Shown here: positions 7,650 through 14,882 of the stretch, piece by piece
How the letters are laid out: each line of letters begins with the position of its first letter
How positions within the stretch are numbered: position 1 is the first letter of the stretch
Origin: a virus
IMG/VR virus record: IMGVR_UViG_3300001352_000095
Span: 1-22,769 of that record
DNA length: 22,769 nucleotides
Strand: one strand, 5' to 3'
Notes under the pieces: generated by a model
Told to the model about the DNA's origin: nothing
Databases searched by the model: none
What the model saw: the letters and a program-made list of their open reading frames with translations, nothing else
Translations under genes and position numbers: made by a program

Positions 7650-9074
7650 TTACAGATTCTCTGCATTCTTAACGGTAAGTTTACCGTAGAATTCAGGACG
7701 AACCATCTTCTTGGCATAACGGGTCATTACACCACGACGTGGAGTAAAGTTGACCGGATCGTATACCAATGGAGTTTGGATTAACGGAATGTACGGAGCA
7801 TAAACTGCACCAGTTTCGAGGAAGTTTGTTCCACGGAATCCGATGAGAATGTCACCACTCGTCATGTATGGATTCTTGTAAACCTGGAAACGATTGTTTA
7901 ACGCACCTACTTTAGTAACACCCATTGCGAACTGAGACTGATTTCCGTCTGTGTCAGCTGCGTATCCTGGGATACTTTCAAGAATTGTAGCAACCGTTGG
8001 AGAACAAACCAAGAAGTTTGCACCACCACGAAGTGTCAATTGATGAATTGTGTTACTCACCTTTTGAATACTTGTGCCGAGTTTCTGGAACAATGTTCCT
8101 TGAGTCTCACCACCCGTAAGAGCAGTAGTCGCATCAAATTCAGTACCTACAGTATGTGCGTTAACGATAAGCATATCGAGAATTTCCAAATCAATTTCCA
8201 TTGAAACGTACTCGGAAAGAAGAGAAGTCAATTCTGCTTCTGCATCAATACTATGATATGCGTTAAGGTCTTGTGCCAACTCGGGTGTCCAAACTGCTTT
8301 CAACTTACGTGTCTTTGCAACGATTGGTTCACTTTTGAGTTCCAAGTTAACTTCGGGGATACCGACATCTTTTTGAATTCCTGTGTCAGCTGCGTCTTCG
8401 GAATTACCAAGATTGTCTTCAAAATCACCACGATTTTCTGCGGTTGTAGCCGCATGGTAATGTAATGTTCCGGCTGCGATTGCTTTGTTTTCACCGTCAA
8501 GTTGAGATTCACTTCCGTCAGCTGCAACAACTTTAAACGCACGAACACCTTCTAAGTCTGCATCAGCTGGGATAGCCGCACCTACCTCGACAGCGATTTG
8601 CTTGTCATTGAGTGAGTAACCGTGACGACCTGCTCCGTAAAGACCACCTGTTGCTTCATCGGTTGAACCGAGTTTTGCGTCTGATGATCCACCGAAAAGA
8701 CTTCCACCACCTTGAAGTGATTGACCTGTTCCATACTTAAAGTCTAAGTAAAAGATCAATCCGGAGGGAAGATTCATTGGTTGAACGGAAACGAATTCCT
8801 TTGATGCGATTTCTGCGAACACACGACGTACTAAAGGAAGTGCTACTCCACTCCACTCTTCGTTGCCTCCACCTGTACCGGTGCGTGATGATTCATCGAT
8901 CAACTGCTTTGCTTGATTTTCTAAAAGAATGGACATACCACTCTTTTCTGTGTCAGTAGAAATTCCTTCGAGAAGTCCTGTCTTTTCCCATTTAGTTACT
9001 AAACCACGGGTTTCGGACATAAGACGTTCTTGAGGATTCTGACTTTCTTTTAATAATTTGCCTATTTCACTCAT
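7650..9074 (-). CDS. 23: Major capsid protein, gp23-like
   Basis: This is the main shell subunit of the head (HK97 fold). Residues 71-108 carry the family hallmark, with LPLVRRVFAEIASKEFVSVQPM followed by NLPSGLIFYLD. The late TPLVYDPVNFTPRRGVMTRYAKKMVRP segment near the C-terminus is also typical. The 474 residues are fewer than the 522 of T4 gp23. The N-terminal 61 residues are a helical propeptide, and I-D-E at 59-61 fits the gp21 rule ([LI]-x-E before the cut). The mature protein would then start at Ser62, close to T4, which loses 65 residues. LLE at 50-52 is an alternative. The ATG at 9074 has AGGAAAA upstream. The gene follows the scaffold by only 33 nt and ends in a strong terminator. 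Confidence 0.95.
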   Translation of the reverse strand: MSEIGKLLKESQNPQERLMSETRGLVTKWEKTGLLEGISTDTEKSGMSILLENQAKQLIDESSRTGTGGGNEEWSGVALPLVRRVFAEIASKEFVSVQPMNLPSGLIFYLDFKYGTGQSLQGGGSLFGGSSDAKLGSTDEATGGLYGAGRHGYSLNDKQIAVEVGAAIPADADLEGVRAFKVVAADGSESQLDGENKAIAAGTLHYHAATTAENRGDFEDNLGNSEDAADTGIQKDVGIPEVNLELKSEPIVAKTRKLKAVWTPELAQDLNAYHSIDAEAELTSLLSEYVSMEIDLEILDMLIVNAHTVGTEFDATTALTGGETQGTLFQKLGTSIQKVSNTIHQLTLRGGANFLVCSPTVATILESIPGYAADTDGNQSQFAMGVTKVGALNNRFQVYKNPYMTSGDILIGFRGTNFLETGAVYAPYIPLIQTPLVYDPVNFTPRRGVMTRYAKKMVRPEFYGKLTVKNAENL

Positions 9075-9107
9075 TATAATTTTCCTATATATTAGATTTT
9101 GTTTTTG

Positions 9108-10376
9108 TTATGATTTTATACCTGCAAGTTTCTTGAATCTGTTAGCAAGTTCGTTGCCCTCAGATAAAATCTTCTTGGAAGGTTTTGTTGATTTGATTGC
9201 CTTGGATGCAATTCCTTCAGTCAAAGGGTTTTTCTCAGCCTTTACAGGTTTTGATTTTACCTTTACTTCTGGTGTTTGAGTTCTGAAACTCTCTCCAAGT
9301 GTGGCATATACTAATTTTGCTTCACGAACATTCTTCGTAAGGTCAAAACTTTCTACAACCTTTAGTTTTTGATCTTCATTTAATACGTGTGCCTTAAACA
9401 ACTTATTTGTGTAAAGCAATTTTGCATTAAGAAGATTAACTTCATTTAACTTACCTCGCAAAAATTTGTAAACTTTGCGGTATTCATCATTTTCTTGTTG
9501 AAGTTTAGTATTTGCAGTTTTAAGTTCTGCTAGTTCTTCAGAGGACTCGTCTTCTTCAGATTCCACGTCTGCCGACTCGTCTTCAAGTTCCTTGAGGATT
9601 TCTTCTAAGTTGATTTCTTCATCATCTTCTTCAGATTCATCTTCTTCAGACTCGTCAATTGATTCAACTTCGTCAGAATCTTCGTCAGAATCTTCGTCAG
9701 AATCTTCTTCGGATTCTTCTTCGGATTCTTCTTCGGATTCTTCTACGATTTCAATATCAATATCTTCGTCAATATCAGCAACTTTTTCTTCTTCGCCTTC
9801 AGTTCCTGGATCACCAGCAACAGTTTCAGTTTCAGCAGGAAGTTCTTCATCGTCACTATCAGCAACGTTTACGTGTTCTTCTCCACCTGTGCCTAATTCA
9901 GATGAGTCGGATTGTTCTTCCAACTCTTCTTCATCGTCTTCGACTGCCATTTCATCTTCAAGTTCCTTGATGATGGAATCTAAATCGAACGCATCTTCTT
10001 CAACTGCATCTTCGTCTTCTTCAGAATAGTCACCTTCGACTTCTGGTTCAACGTCAATTTCGTCTTCAGCAGGTGCTTCTTCAGCAGGTGCTTCTTCAGC
10101 AGCCGGTTCTTCAACTGGTGCTTCATCGGCAACTTCTATTTCATCGTCTTCAACTGCGACTTCTTCGTCCTCTTCGGAGTAAGAACCTTCTTCAACTTCA
10201 TCAGAAACTTCAACTTCTGATTCTTCGTCTTCTAATTCTTCTTCCTTGAGTTTTTTTGTAAGCATACTTTGCAAACGTGGTGCGAAAGCTTCTTCGAGGG
10301 CAAGTCTTGCATTTGCAAGAGCTGTTTCACGAACTGCTTTCGCATCTGCAATAGCTTCTTTTAGTAATTTACTCAT
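9108..10376 (-). CDS. 22: Prohead core scaffold, gp22-like, highly acidic
   Basis: This is the likely main scaffolding core protein, removed by proteolysis during head maturation. Residues 1-48 form a basic/helical N-terminus (ALANARLALEEAFAPRLQSM near 19-38). Residues 44-283 are extremely acidic, with Glu/Asp/Ser runs, and 281-365 are helical and probably coiled-coil. The C-terminus is basic (368-422). Possible protease sites include LEE at 27-29, LTE at 385-387 and LSE at 404-406, the last giving a C-terminal peptide starting GNELANRF. KELEDE occurs twice (137-142, 262-267), suggesting internal duplication. It is longer (422) than T4 gp22 (269), and the extra length is the acidic tract. An AAAGGAT Shine-Dalgarno precedes the ATG. 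Position just before gp23 supports the call. Confidence 0.85.
   Translation of the reverse strand: MSKLLKEAIADAKAVRETALANARLALEEAFAPRLQSMLTKKLKEEELEDEESEVEVSDEVEEGSYSEEDEEVAVEDDEIEVADEAPVEEPAAEEAPAEEAPAEDEIDVEPEVEGDYSEEDEDAVEEDAFDLDSIIKELEDEMAVEDDEEELEEQSDSSELGTGGEEHVNVADSDDEELPAETETVAGDPGTEGEEEKVADIDEDIDIEIVEESEEESEEESEEDSDEDSDEDSDEVESIDESEEDESEEDDEEINLEEILKELEDESADVESEEDESSEELAELKTANTKLQQENDEYRKVYKFLRGKLNEVNLLNAKLLYTNKLFKAHVLNEDQKLKVVESFDLTKNVREAKLVYATLGESFRTQTPEVKVKSKPVKAEKNPLTEGIASKAIKSTKPSKKILSEGNELANRFKKLAGIKS
9671..9742 (-). repeat. Tandem 12-bp repeats in the scaffold gene
   Basis: Six consecutive 12-bp units occupy this stretch: three copies of cgtcagaatctt and then three copies of cttcggattctt (plus strand). 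In the scaffold protein they encode the Ser/Glu and Ser/Asp run near residues 212-235. Perfect copies within each set suggest recent expansion by slippage. They are coding and are not a CRISPR or an origin. Confidence 0.9.
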
Positions 10377-10453
10377 GGTTAATTATCCTTTTTTGTGTTT
10401 AGTTTGATAAAGTCATTTTAATAGGACTTCAAATAATTAAAACCTTAAACTTG

Positions 10454-10473
10454 GTTTTCAATAAAGTGAAAAC
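10454..10473 (-). promoter_or_regulatory. Hairpin in the scaffold gene leader
   Basis: A perfect 7-bp inverted repeat (GTTTTCA/TGAAAAC) with a 6-nt loop sits between the candidate promoter element and the scaffold ATG. It would lie near the 5' end of the roughly 100-nt leader. It could protect the abundant scaffold-capsid mRNA. In AT-rich DNA it may also be chance. Confidence 0.3.
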
Positions 10474-10483
10474 ATTTTGATTA

Positions 10484-10494
10484 ATAAATATATA
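10484..10494 (-). promoter_or_regulatory. Candidate late promoter element for scaffold-capsid
   Basis: The coding strand reads TATATATTTAT, just after the terminator at 10524-10552 and 107 nt before the scaffold ATG. The sequence agrees with the elements before gp17 and before the gene at 1374. It would drive the scaffold and capsid genes together. Confidence 0.45.
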
Positions 10495-10523
10495 CTTATA
10501 TCCGAAAATATATAAAAATTTAT

Positions 10524-10552
10524 AAAAAAAGAGAAGATTCTTCTCTTTTTTT
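10524..10552 (-). terminator. Terminator after the modular core gene
   Basis: A short stem (GAGAA/TTCTC, 5-nt loop) is extended by flanking A and T runs. On the minus strand the 3' arm runs into seven or more T residues. It lies about 30 nt past the stop of the gene at 10582-11304 and before the scaffold promoter element. Confidence 0.8.
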
Positions 10553-10581
10553 GTGTTTTAAGTTGTTTTTGTTGATTTATT

Positions 10582-11304
10582 TTACAAAATTTTGCGATTT
10601 CCGAGTATTCTGTCTAGTTTTTCGGCAAGGGTTATCTTGGTCCAGTTTTCACGAACCTTGTATGTTTTGCCACCAACTTCGAATTCTGCATCTACCGTTT
10701 CTTCGATGTCTTCATCGTCTTCTTCATACGAACAATCAGAGACTTCTTTTATTTTAGACCAGTCTTCACTTACCTTGTAAGTTTTTCCGTCAACTTGAAA
10801 TTCTGTGTCTCCGTCTTCTTTTGCTTTTTTTACAGCTGCACCAAATGCGTTACCTTCTTCTACATCGTCTTCGTCTTCACCTGTAAATTCTTCGGTGTCT
10901 TCTTGTTCGGTAATTTCTTTCTTTTCTTTTAGTTTGTATTTCTTACCCGCAACTTCAAACTCTTTGTCTCCGTTTTCACGAGCAGCTTTTACGGCCGCAC
11001 CGAAAGCATTGCCTTCTTCAATTGACTCTTCTTCCGAATCATCATCCGATTCTTCAGTATTACCTTGCTTTTTAAGAATTGCTTTTTTTAAAGGTTCTGG
11101 TAATTTTTCTTGTGCGGCTGTTAATCCCTCTTCAACATCTTCTGTTTCATCATCAGATGAATCGGAATTACCTTGCTTTTTAAGAATTGCTTTTTTCAAA
11201 GGTTCTGGTAATTTTTCTTGTGCGGCTGTTAAGCCTTCAAATAGTCCAAGTTCTTCTGCGACTTCTTGGATAACTTCTCTTAGTTCTTTTTTTGTAATTT
11301 TCAT
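10582..11304 (-). CDS. Modular repeat polyprotein of the head core (candidate)
   Basis: The 240-residue protein is built of repeated modules. Residues 1-23 form a helical leader. Module A (GLTAAQEKLPEPLKKAILKK...) occurs at 24-46 and 60-82 with near-identical sequence. Module B (GNAFGAAVKxAxExGD, then EFxVxGKxYK) occurs at 98-127 and 151-180, with a shortened third copy at 204-224. Acidic Ser/Asp/Glu linkers join them. Every module is preceded by a site of the form [LIV]-x-E: LFE|G at 23/24, VEE|G at 59/60, IEE|G at 97/98, VEE|G at 150/151 and IEE|T at 202/203. That fits the gp21 head protease rule, so the protein may be cut into small peptides inside the head, like T4 internal proteins. The ATG has AAGGAAA upstream, 12 nt after the preceding gene. 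Function is inferred. Confidence 0.82.
   Translation of the reverse strand: MKITKKELREVIQEVAEELGLFEGLTAAQEKLPEPLKKAILKKQGNSDSSDDETEDVEEGLTAAQEKLPEPLKKAILKKQGNTEESDDDSEEESIEEGNAFGAAVKAARENGDKEFEVAGKKYKLKEKKEITEQEDTEEFTGEDEDDVEEGNAFGAAVKKAKEDGDTEFQVDGKTYKVSEDWSKIKEVSDCSYEEDDEDIEETVDAEFEVGGKTYKVRENWTKITLAEKLDRILGNRKIL
11059..11124 (-). repeat. 66-bp direct repeat, copy 1
   Basis: This 66-bp stretch matches 11167-11232 at 65 of 66 positions by eye, with a 108-bp period (36 codons). It encodes the second module A of the polyprotein. Such near-identity at silent positions points to recent duplication or gene conversion. Confidence 0.9.
11167..11232 (-). repeat. 66-bp direct repeat, copy 2
   Basis: This is the partner of 11059-11124 and encodes the first module A. 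The linker between the two copies is much less conserved, which suggests selection or conversion acting on the module itself. Confidence 0.9.
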
Positions 11305-11316
11305 AATTATATTTCC

Positions 11317-12045
11317 TTATAGGAACATTTGGTGACCTGATTTTATTCTTTGCATATTTTCAAATGCACTACCTGTTTTAAATGATTTTTTTCCACACTT
11401 GGTTTTATCTTCTTCTAGTTCTTCTAGTTCTTCTTGATTCTCAAAAAAACGTTTGGAAAGAAGTGTAGTCGCATACTCAAATTCAGATTCAGATAATTCT
11501 ATTTTATCTTCTGTATATGATATACACGATTGTTTTACTAGATATTCAAATAATTTTGTAAATTGAGTTTTGTCATACAAACAACCTTTTATACTACTAT
11601 TGATTTGCTCAAACACCATGTTTGTTCGTTCTTCACGAAATAACTCGTTTGTACAAACAAAGTTAACCAGAGTTTCTGCGTTTTGTACGTGTACCTCAGT
11701 TAGTACTTGGTCGTTCGTTCCACATATACGTGCAAGTTGTTCACGTGCAGACATAGACGTTTCCATGAGTTCTCCGTAGAACTCTGGATTTGGGTGGAAT
11801 TCATATGAAGTCATTTCGTTATTAAAGTGACCTCCGAAGTGTGCAGTTTCTTCTGATGTAAATGTTAATTTGTTTTGTGTTGCGTATTCGTTTGCATCTG
11901 TAACATTGCCTTCGCAGACAATTTCACGTTGTATTCCACTGAAACTAATTGTTTTCTTTACAAGTTTACCGAAAACCACCGGAGTTTGTTCTAACTTCTC
12001 AAGCAATACTTTCGTTATATAGTTTTTAAGTTCACGTTTGTTCAT
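11317..12045 (-). CDS. Unknown protein with putative capsid-targeting N-terminus
   Basis: The 242-residue product has no family that I recognise. Its first 20 residues (MNKRELKNYITKVLLEKLEQ) form an amphipathic helix like those of the products starting at 14882, 12493 and 11304. LLE at 14-16 and KLE at 17-19 could be protease sites. The middle is mixed, with about six Cys. Residues 206-217 are a Glu-rich run (EELEELEED), and the end is basic (NMQRIKSGHQ). The ATG overlaps the preceding gene by 14 nt, with CGGAGAAAC as Shine-Dalgarno. It lies between protease and scaffold genes, where T4 keeps core components, so a prohead core or internal head protein is the best guess. Confidence 0.72.
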   Translation of the reverse strand: MNKRELKNYITKVLLEKLEQTPVVFGKLVKKTISFSGIQREIVCEGNVTDANEYATQNKLTFTSEETAHFGGHFNNEMTSYEFHPNPEFYGELMETSMSAREQLARICGTNDQVLTEVHVQNAETLVNFVCTNELFREERTNMVFEQINSSIKGCLYDKTQFTKLFEYLVKQSCISYTEDKIELSESEFEYATTLLSKRFFENQEELEELEEDKTKCGKKSFKTGSAFENMQRIKSGHQMFL

Positions 12046-12493
12046 TGGTAGTTTCTCCGTTTATTTCAAAATATCTGTTTAAGATATTACCCATATCTTC
12101 ATACAAACTTTGCATACGCTGTGTGTATACTTGTCTTTCGTTTGCAGTTTTGTGAAATTCTTTAGCAAGAGTTTTGATTTCTTTTAGATTACGTTTTACA
12201 CTCATTGCATCAAACCAATCATCTGTTTCATTGAGAATATACTTAGATGCATTTTCAACGATATTACATATATCTTCTGCTATGTCCGTATCTTTTGCTT
12301 CGTGAGTGATATATGACTGATAATTTCCGAACTTAGAAATTTTCTCAGATGTTAACTTTTTTTGGTCAGCTGACAAACCTTCGTCTTCAAACCTACCTGT
12401 TTTTGGATTAAATTCATTGATTTGTTTAGTTCGTTCTTCTTTGAGAACTTCTAAAATCGTAGACTTGATTAATTTAGAGATTTCTTTATTCAT
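12032..12493 (-). CDS. Unknown helical protein with putative capsid-targeting N-terminus
   Basis: The 153-residue product is mostly helical and unrecognised. It starts MNKEISKLIKSTILEVLKEE, matching the N-terminal pattern shared by other genes of this region. INE at 25-27 is a possible cut site. A short linker (NPKTGRFEDEGLSA, 29-42) precedes a helical body. The start codon shares one base with the protease stop (TAATG at 12491-12496) and has GGAGAAATG upstream, so translation is probably coupled to the protease. Coupling to gp21 and position before the scaffold suggest a head-core role, but none is proven. Confidence 0.7.
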   Translation of the reverse strand: MNKEISKLIKSTILEVLKEERTKQINEFNPKTGRFEDEGLSADQKKLTSEKISKFGNYQSYITHEAKDTDIAEDICNIVENASKYILNETDDWFDAMSVKRNLKEIKTLAKEFHKTANERQVYTQRMQSLYEDMGNILNRYFEINGETTNEQT

Positions 12494-13122
12494 TACATTT
12501 CTCCAATCTCTCCGAGTATTTCATGTACGATTCCCTCAAGTTTACAATATTTGGTACACACTCGGTCTTCGGTTATGACTTTAAGTTCAGGTGAAACTGA
12601 TTCGTTTAAATTCACAGGTTCTAAAAAAGCACCTCTGGTTGATGGATTGCTAACAAAATCAAATGCCACCAATTCAAAATCATCATTGACCATAGTTTTT
12701 CCTTCACTTTCACGAGTAGTTCCCATTCCCCTTGAACTTATACCAAGTGTGATACCAGCCTTAAACAATTCTTTTAAAATATTACCAGACGGAGTTCCTA
12801 AAACTTCAACGTCACCAAGAAGACTATCACCTTCCCACCACATCTTTTTAACATTGTGACTTACATTCTGTAAATTAACTACACTGCTTTCTGGATGATC
12901 AAGTTCTCCCAGTGCACGTCTATCATTTATCAGTTCGTTATATTTGCCCGCCTCTCGTTCCAACAGTGACCGTGTATAAACACGACCATTTTGATTTTGT
13001 TCAGTTGCTTTTTGTAGAATTCCCCTTACAAGAAGTTTACCCGAGTTTTTTTCAATACTTTCACTTATTTGCTCAGGACTGAATTCAAAGGGCATGGTGG
13101 ATACTAATAATTTTTTTGCCAT
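12493..13122 (-). CDS. 21: Prohead core protease, gp21-like
   Basis: This is the serine protease that matures the prohead by cutting scaffold, core and capsid proteins after [LI]-x-E. At 209 residues it is close to T4 gp21 (212). Candidate catalytic residues are His76 in GELDHPESS, Ser129 or Ser130 in GITLGISSRGMG, and Asp155 in LVAFDFVSNPS; the SSRG motif is a family hallmark. NQNGRVYTRSLLERE near 43-57 is also typical. The C-terminus ends EILGEIGEM, and LGE could be a self-cleavage site. The ATG at 13122 lacks a Shine-Dalgarno and has an ATTTAT-type element 4 nt upstream. It heads the operon protease, two unknown genes and the modular polyprotein. Confidence 0.92.
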   Translation of the reverse strand: MAKKLLVSTMPFEFSPEQISESIEKNSGKLLVRGILQKATEQNQNGRVYTRSLLEREAGKYNELINDRRALGELDHPESSVVNLQNVSHNVKKMWWEGDSLLGDVEVLGTPSGNILKELFKAGITLGISSRGMGTTRESEGKTMVNDDFELVAFDFVSNPSTRGAFLEPVNLNESVSPELKVITEDRVCTKYCKLEGIVHEILGEIGEM

Positions 13123-13126
13123 ATCA

Positions 13127-13142
13127 ATAAATAAGTATATAC
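13127..13142 (-). promoter_or_regulatory. Candidate late promoter element before gp21
   Basis: The coding strand reads GTATATACTTATTTAT, then 4 nt, then the gp21 ATG. The match to the shared element is weaker than elsewhere (TATTTAT core), but spacing and the missing Shine-Dalgarno are the same as before gp13, gp17 and the gene at 1374. Confidence 0.33.
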
Positions 13143-13180
13143 GTATCTTAATTTAATTATTGTTTAATGAATCAAACTGA

Positions 13181-14008
13181 TTAAACAGATGCTTCATACT
13201 CTGTTTTTAACAAAAATTCTGATTGTTTTGTTAATTTGACAAATTTCTCTACAACTTCATTCAAATCGGATATATTTCCGAGTTCAAAGTTGTAATCCGG
13301 AGAAACCATATAAAACTTATCATCAAACTTTATAGTGAATTTGCGATCATTGGTATCTATGCTAACCTGTGACCCACCACTTTCTATCTTATCAAATGAA
13401 TACTCTGACAATAAAATGTTAAGATGATTCATTGTGTCGTAAAATTCGTCAGTTGGAATTGTTTCAGGTAAATCAGAGTGATCCGTTTTGGCCATATCCT
13501 CTGCGTCTGTTTTTGTCATCCCACTTGCAATTTTTTTTACTTTATCATACAAATCAGAATCTACATCACTTTTTTTAAGATCACCTTTGTTATATGCATG
13601 AACCATACCAAACAATCTTTGTTGTGATTTTGATGCAGACTTTTCAATTATACCTTCGGATGTAGATTTATCTGAATCAGATGATTCCCCGTCACGTGGA
13701 CCACCTTCACCTTTTTCTCCATCTGGTGTTGGTTTTACTTTTTTAATGGATGTATCGTGCGTGTTTTTGATTTCTTCTTCGTCATCAATTCCGAGTTCCA
13801 TCATAGAAACACCAAGTTTTGCTTTTTTGAGTAAACTAACTATATCAAGCCAATACTCAGCAGAGAGTTTTTTTCCTTCTTCCGTTTTGTGTGCAGATTT
13901 AATTGCACCACCTAGATTTTTAAGTGCCAATTTATAGTTGTCTATACTTGGATCGGCATTGGATTCCGATTCTACAACTTCACAACTTCCACATCCACAC
14001 TCACACAT
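13181..14008 (-). CDS. Unknown protein with Cys-rich start and DUF3008-like module
   Basis: The 275-residue protein has three parts. It opens MCECGCGSCE, four Cys in nine residues, which could bind a metal. Residues 23-70 are helical and 76-118 are a charged disordered linker. Residues 122-182 (KSASKSQQRLFGMVHAY, then KKIASGMTKTDAEDMA and a TDHSDLPE ending) closely follow the DUF3008 pattern (SKAQQRFFGMV, MSKKDVKDFASTKHKGLPE), a family common in phages and of unknown function. IIE at 120-122 just before that module fits a gp21 cut site. The C-terminal domain (184-275) is alpha/beta and unrecognised. AGGATAATGA precedes the ATG, 4 nt after the upstream gene. It closes the operon that starts at 15738. 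Confidence 0.78.
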   Translation of the reverse strand: MCECGCGSCEVVESESNADPSIDNYKLALKNLGGAIKSAHKTEEGKKLSAEYWLDIVSLLKKAKLGVSMMELGIDDEEEIKNTHDTSIKKVKPTPDGEKGEGGPRDGESSDSDKSTSEGIIEKSASKSQQRLFGMVHAYNKGDLKKSDVDSDLYDKVKKIASGMTKTDAEDMAKTDHSDLPETIPTDEFYDTMNHLNILLSEYSFDKIESGGSQVSIDTNDRKFTIKFDDKFYMVSPDYNFELGNISDLNEVVEKFVKLTKQSEFLLKTEYEASV

Positions 14009-14012
14009 TTCA

Positions 14013-14396
14013 TTATCCTAGTTTGTTACCAGACTCAGCAAGTGATCTAACTGCGTCAACAAGTGTATCACTTATTGATTGTCTTAATTCGTCAAAACTA
14101 GAACAAGATTTGTTTTTTAATTTAGTAGTATCAAAACTTAAAGAAAACTCATAATTGTTATTTTTAGGATTTTGAGAAACACGAATATACGAAGTTATTT
14201 CATTGCTAGTTGATGATATCTCACACGAACTTCCGAGTGCAGTCCACTCAGTCCCCAATTTATTTGCAAGTTGCGAACCTTTCTTGCTTTTTTTAAGTTT
14301 GACAGCTGCTTTGTTTTTCTTGAGTAACTTGGTTGTTGATTCTTCAAACGGAATCATATTGGTTTTTACATTATCTAATCGTTGGCAATTTTTCAT
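14013..14396 (-). CDS. Unknown small protein
   Basis: The 127-residue product is unrecognised. The N-terminal third is Lys-rich (KLLKKNKAAVKLKKSKKG near 23-40). A central beta-rich stretch (EITSYIRVSQNPKNNNYEFS) is followed by a C-terminal helix (FDELRQSISDTLVDAVRSL). AGGAAAA lies upstream of the ATG at a suitable distance. It is 9 nt after the preceding gene and 4 nt before the next, so it is clearly within the operon. Function unknown. Confidence 0.68.
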   Translation of the reverse strand: MKNCQRLDNVKTNMIPFEESTTKLLKKNKAAVKLKKSKKGSQLANKLGTEWTALGSSCEISSTSNEITSYIRVSQNPKNNNYEFSLSFDTTKLKNKSCSSFDELRQSISDTLVDAVRSLAESGNKLG

Positions 14397-14405
14397 AACA
14401 TTTTC

Positions 14406-14882
14406 CTATTTCATTTCTTTTATTTTATAAGAAATGCGTTTAATCTTTTCGTCTATTTTTAATAAAAATCTATTTGTCGTTTTCCACATTTTACTATTGT
14501 TCACGTTTGCCTCTGCTTTATACCGTGTAGAAACTTTTAACAATTTTTCAACTTCAGTCATAAGTTTATTTATTTCTCGTACCGCGACTCCCACTTTTTG
14601 CTCAGGTGTATAATCAGGATGATCTCTGAACAAGTGAAACAAACTTCTGCCCTCGTTTAGTTTTATAGTGTTTGCTTTTTTATTTTCTGTGGACTTGTAA
14701 TCAAACACCTCTGCGTTAGACTTTATGTCTTCTGCGTGTTCATCTTCATCCTTGCCACTAAATGCATGAGGAGTTTCGTATCCATCTACATTTGATGTGG
14801 TATTAACTTCGGACAATTTAGATTCTTCTTCAAGTTCTTGAAGAATTGTTCTTATGATGTCTTTAAGATTACTTTTTTTCAT
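14406..14882 (-). CDS. Unknown helical protein with putative capsid-targeting N-terminus
   Basis: The 158-residue product starts MKKSNLKDIIRTILQELEEE, the pattern shared with the products starting at 12493, 12045 and 11304; LSE at 23-25 is a possible cut site. Residues 27-70 look disordered and acidic. Residues 73-158 (LNEGRSLFHLFRDHP near 75-89, then QKVGVAVREINKLMTEVEKL) are helical and, from memory, resemble a hypothetical family of marine T4-like phages. The ATG overlaps the preceding gene by 14 nt; the Shine-Dalgarno is weak (GAAG or a distant GGAG). A prohead core role is a guess from context. Confidence 0.7.
   Translation of the reverse strand: MKKSNLKDIIRTILQELEEESKLSEVNTTSNVDGYETPHAFSGKDEDEHAEDIKSNAEVFDYKSTENKKANTIKLNEGRSLFHLFRDHPDYTPEQKVGVAVREINKLMTEVEKLLKVSTRYKAEANVNNSKMWKTTNRFLLKIDEKIKRISYKIKEMK

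Noticed and set aside
9671-9742. Regular short repeats that could suggest a CRISPR or iteron array
   Set aside because: Units are 12 bp without spacers, in frame, and encode the acidic run of the scaffold protein.
9592-10029. Long plus-strand open frames rich in Ser (and another rich in Leu/Gln) opposite the scaffold gene
   Set aside because: They are shadows of the acidic Glu/Ser repeats of the scaffold gene read on the other strand; composition is extreme and no start signals or context support them.
10805-11335. Plus-strand open frame of 176 codons opposite the modular polyprotein
   Set aside because: Low-complexity Ser/Phe content mirrors the repeat modules on the minus strand; every other gene is on the minus strand.
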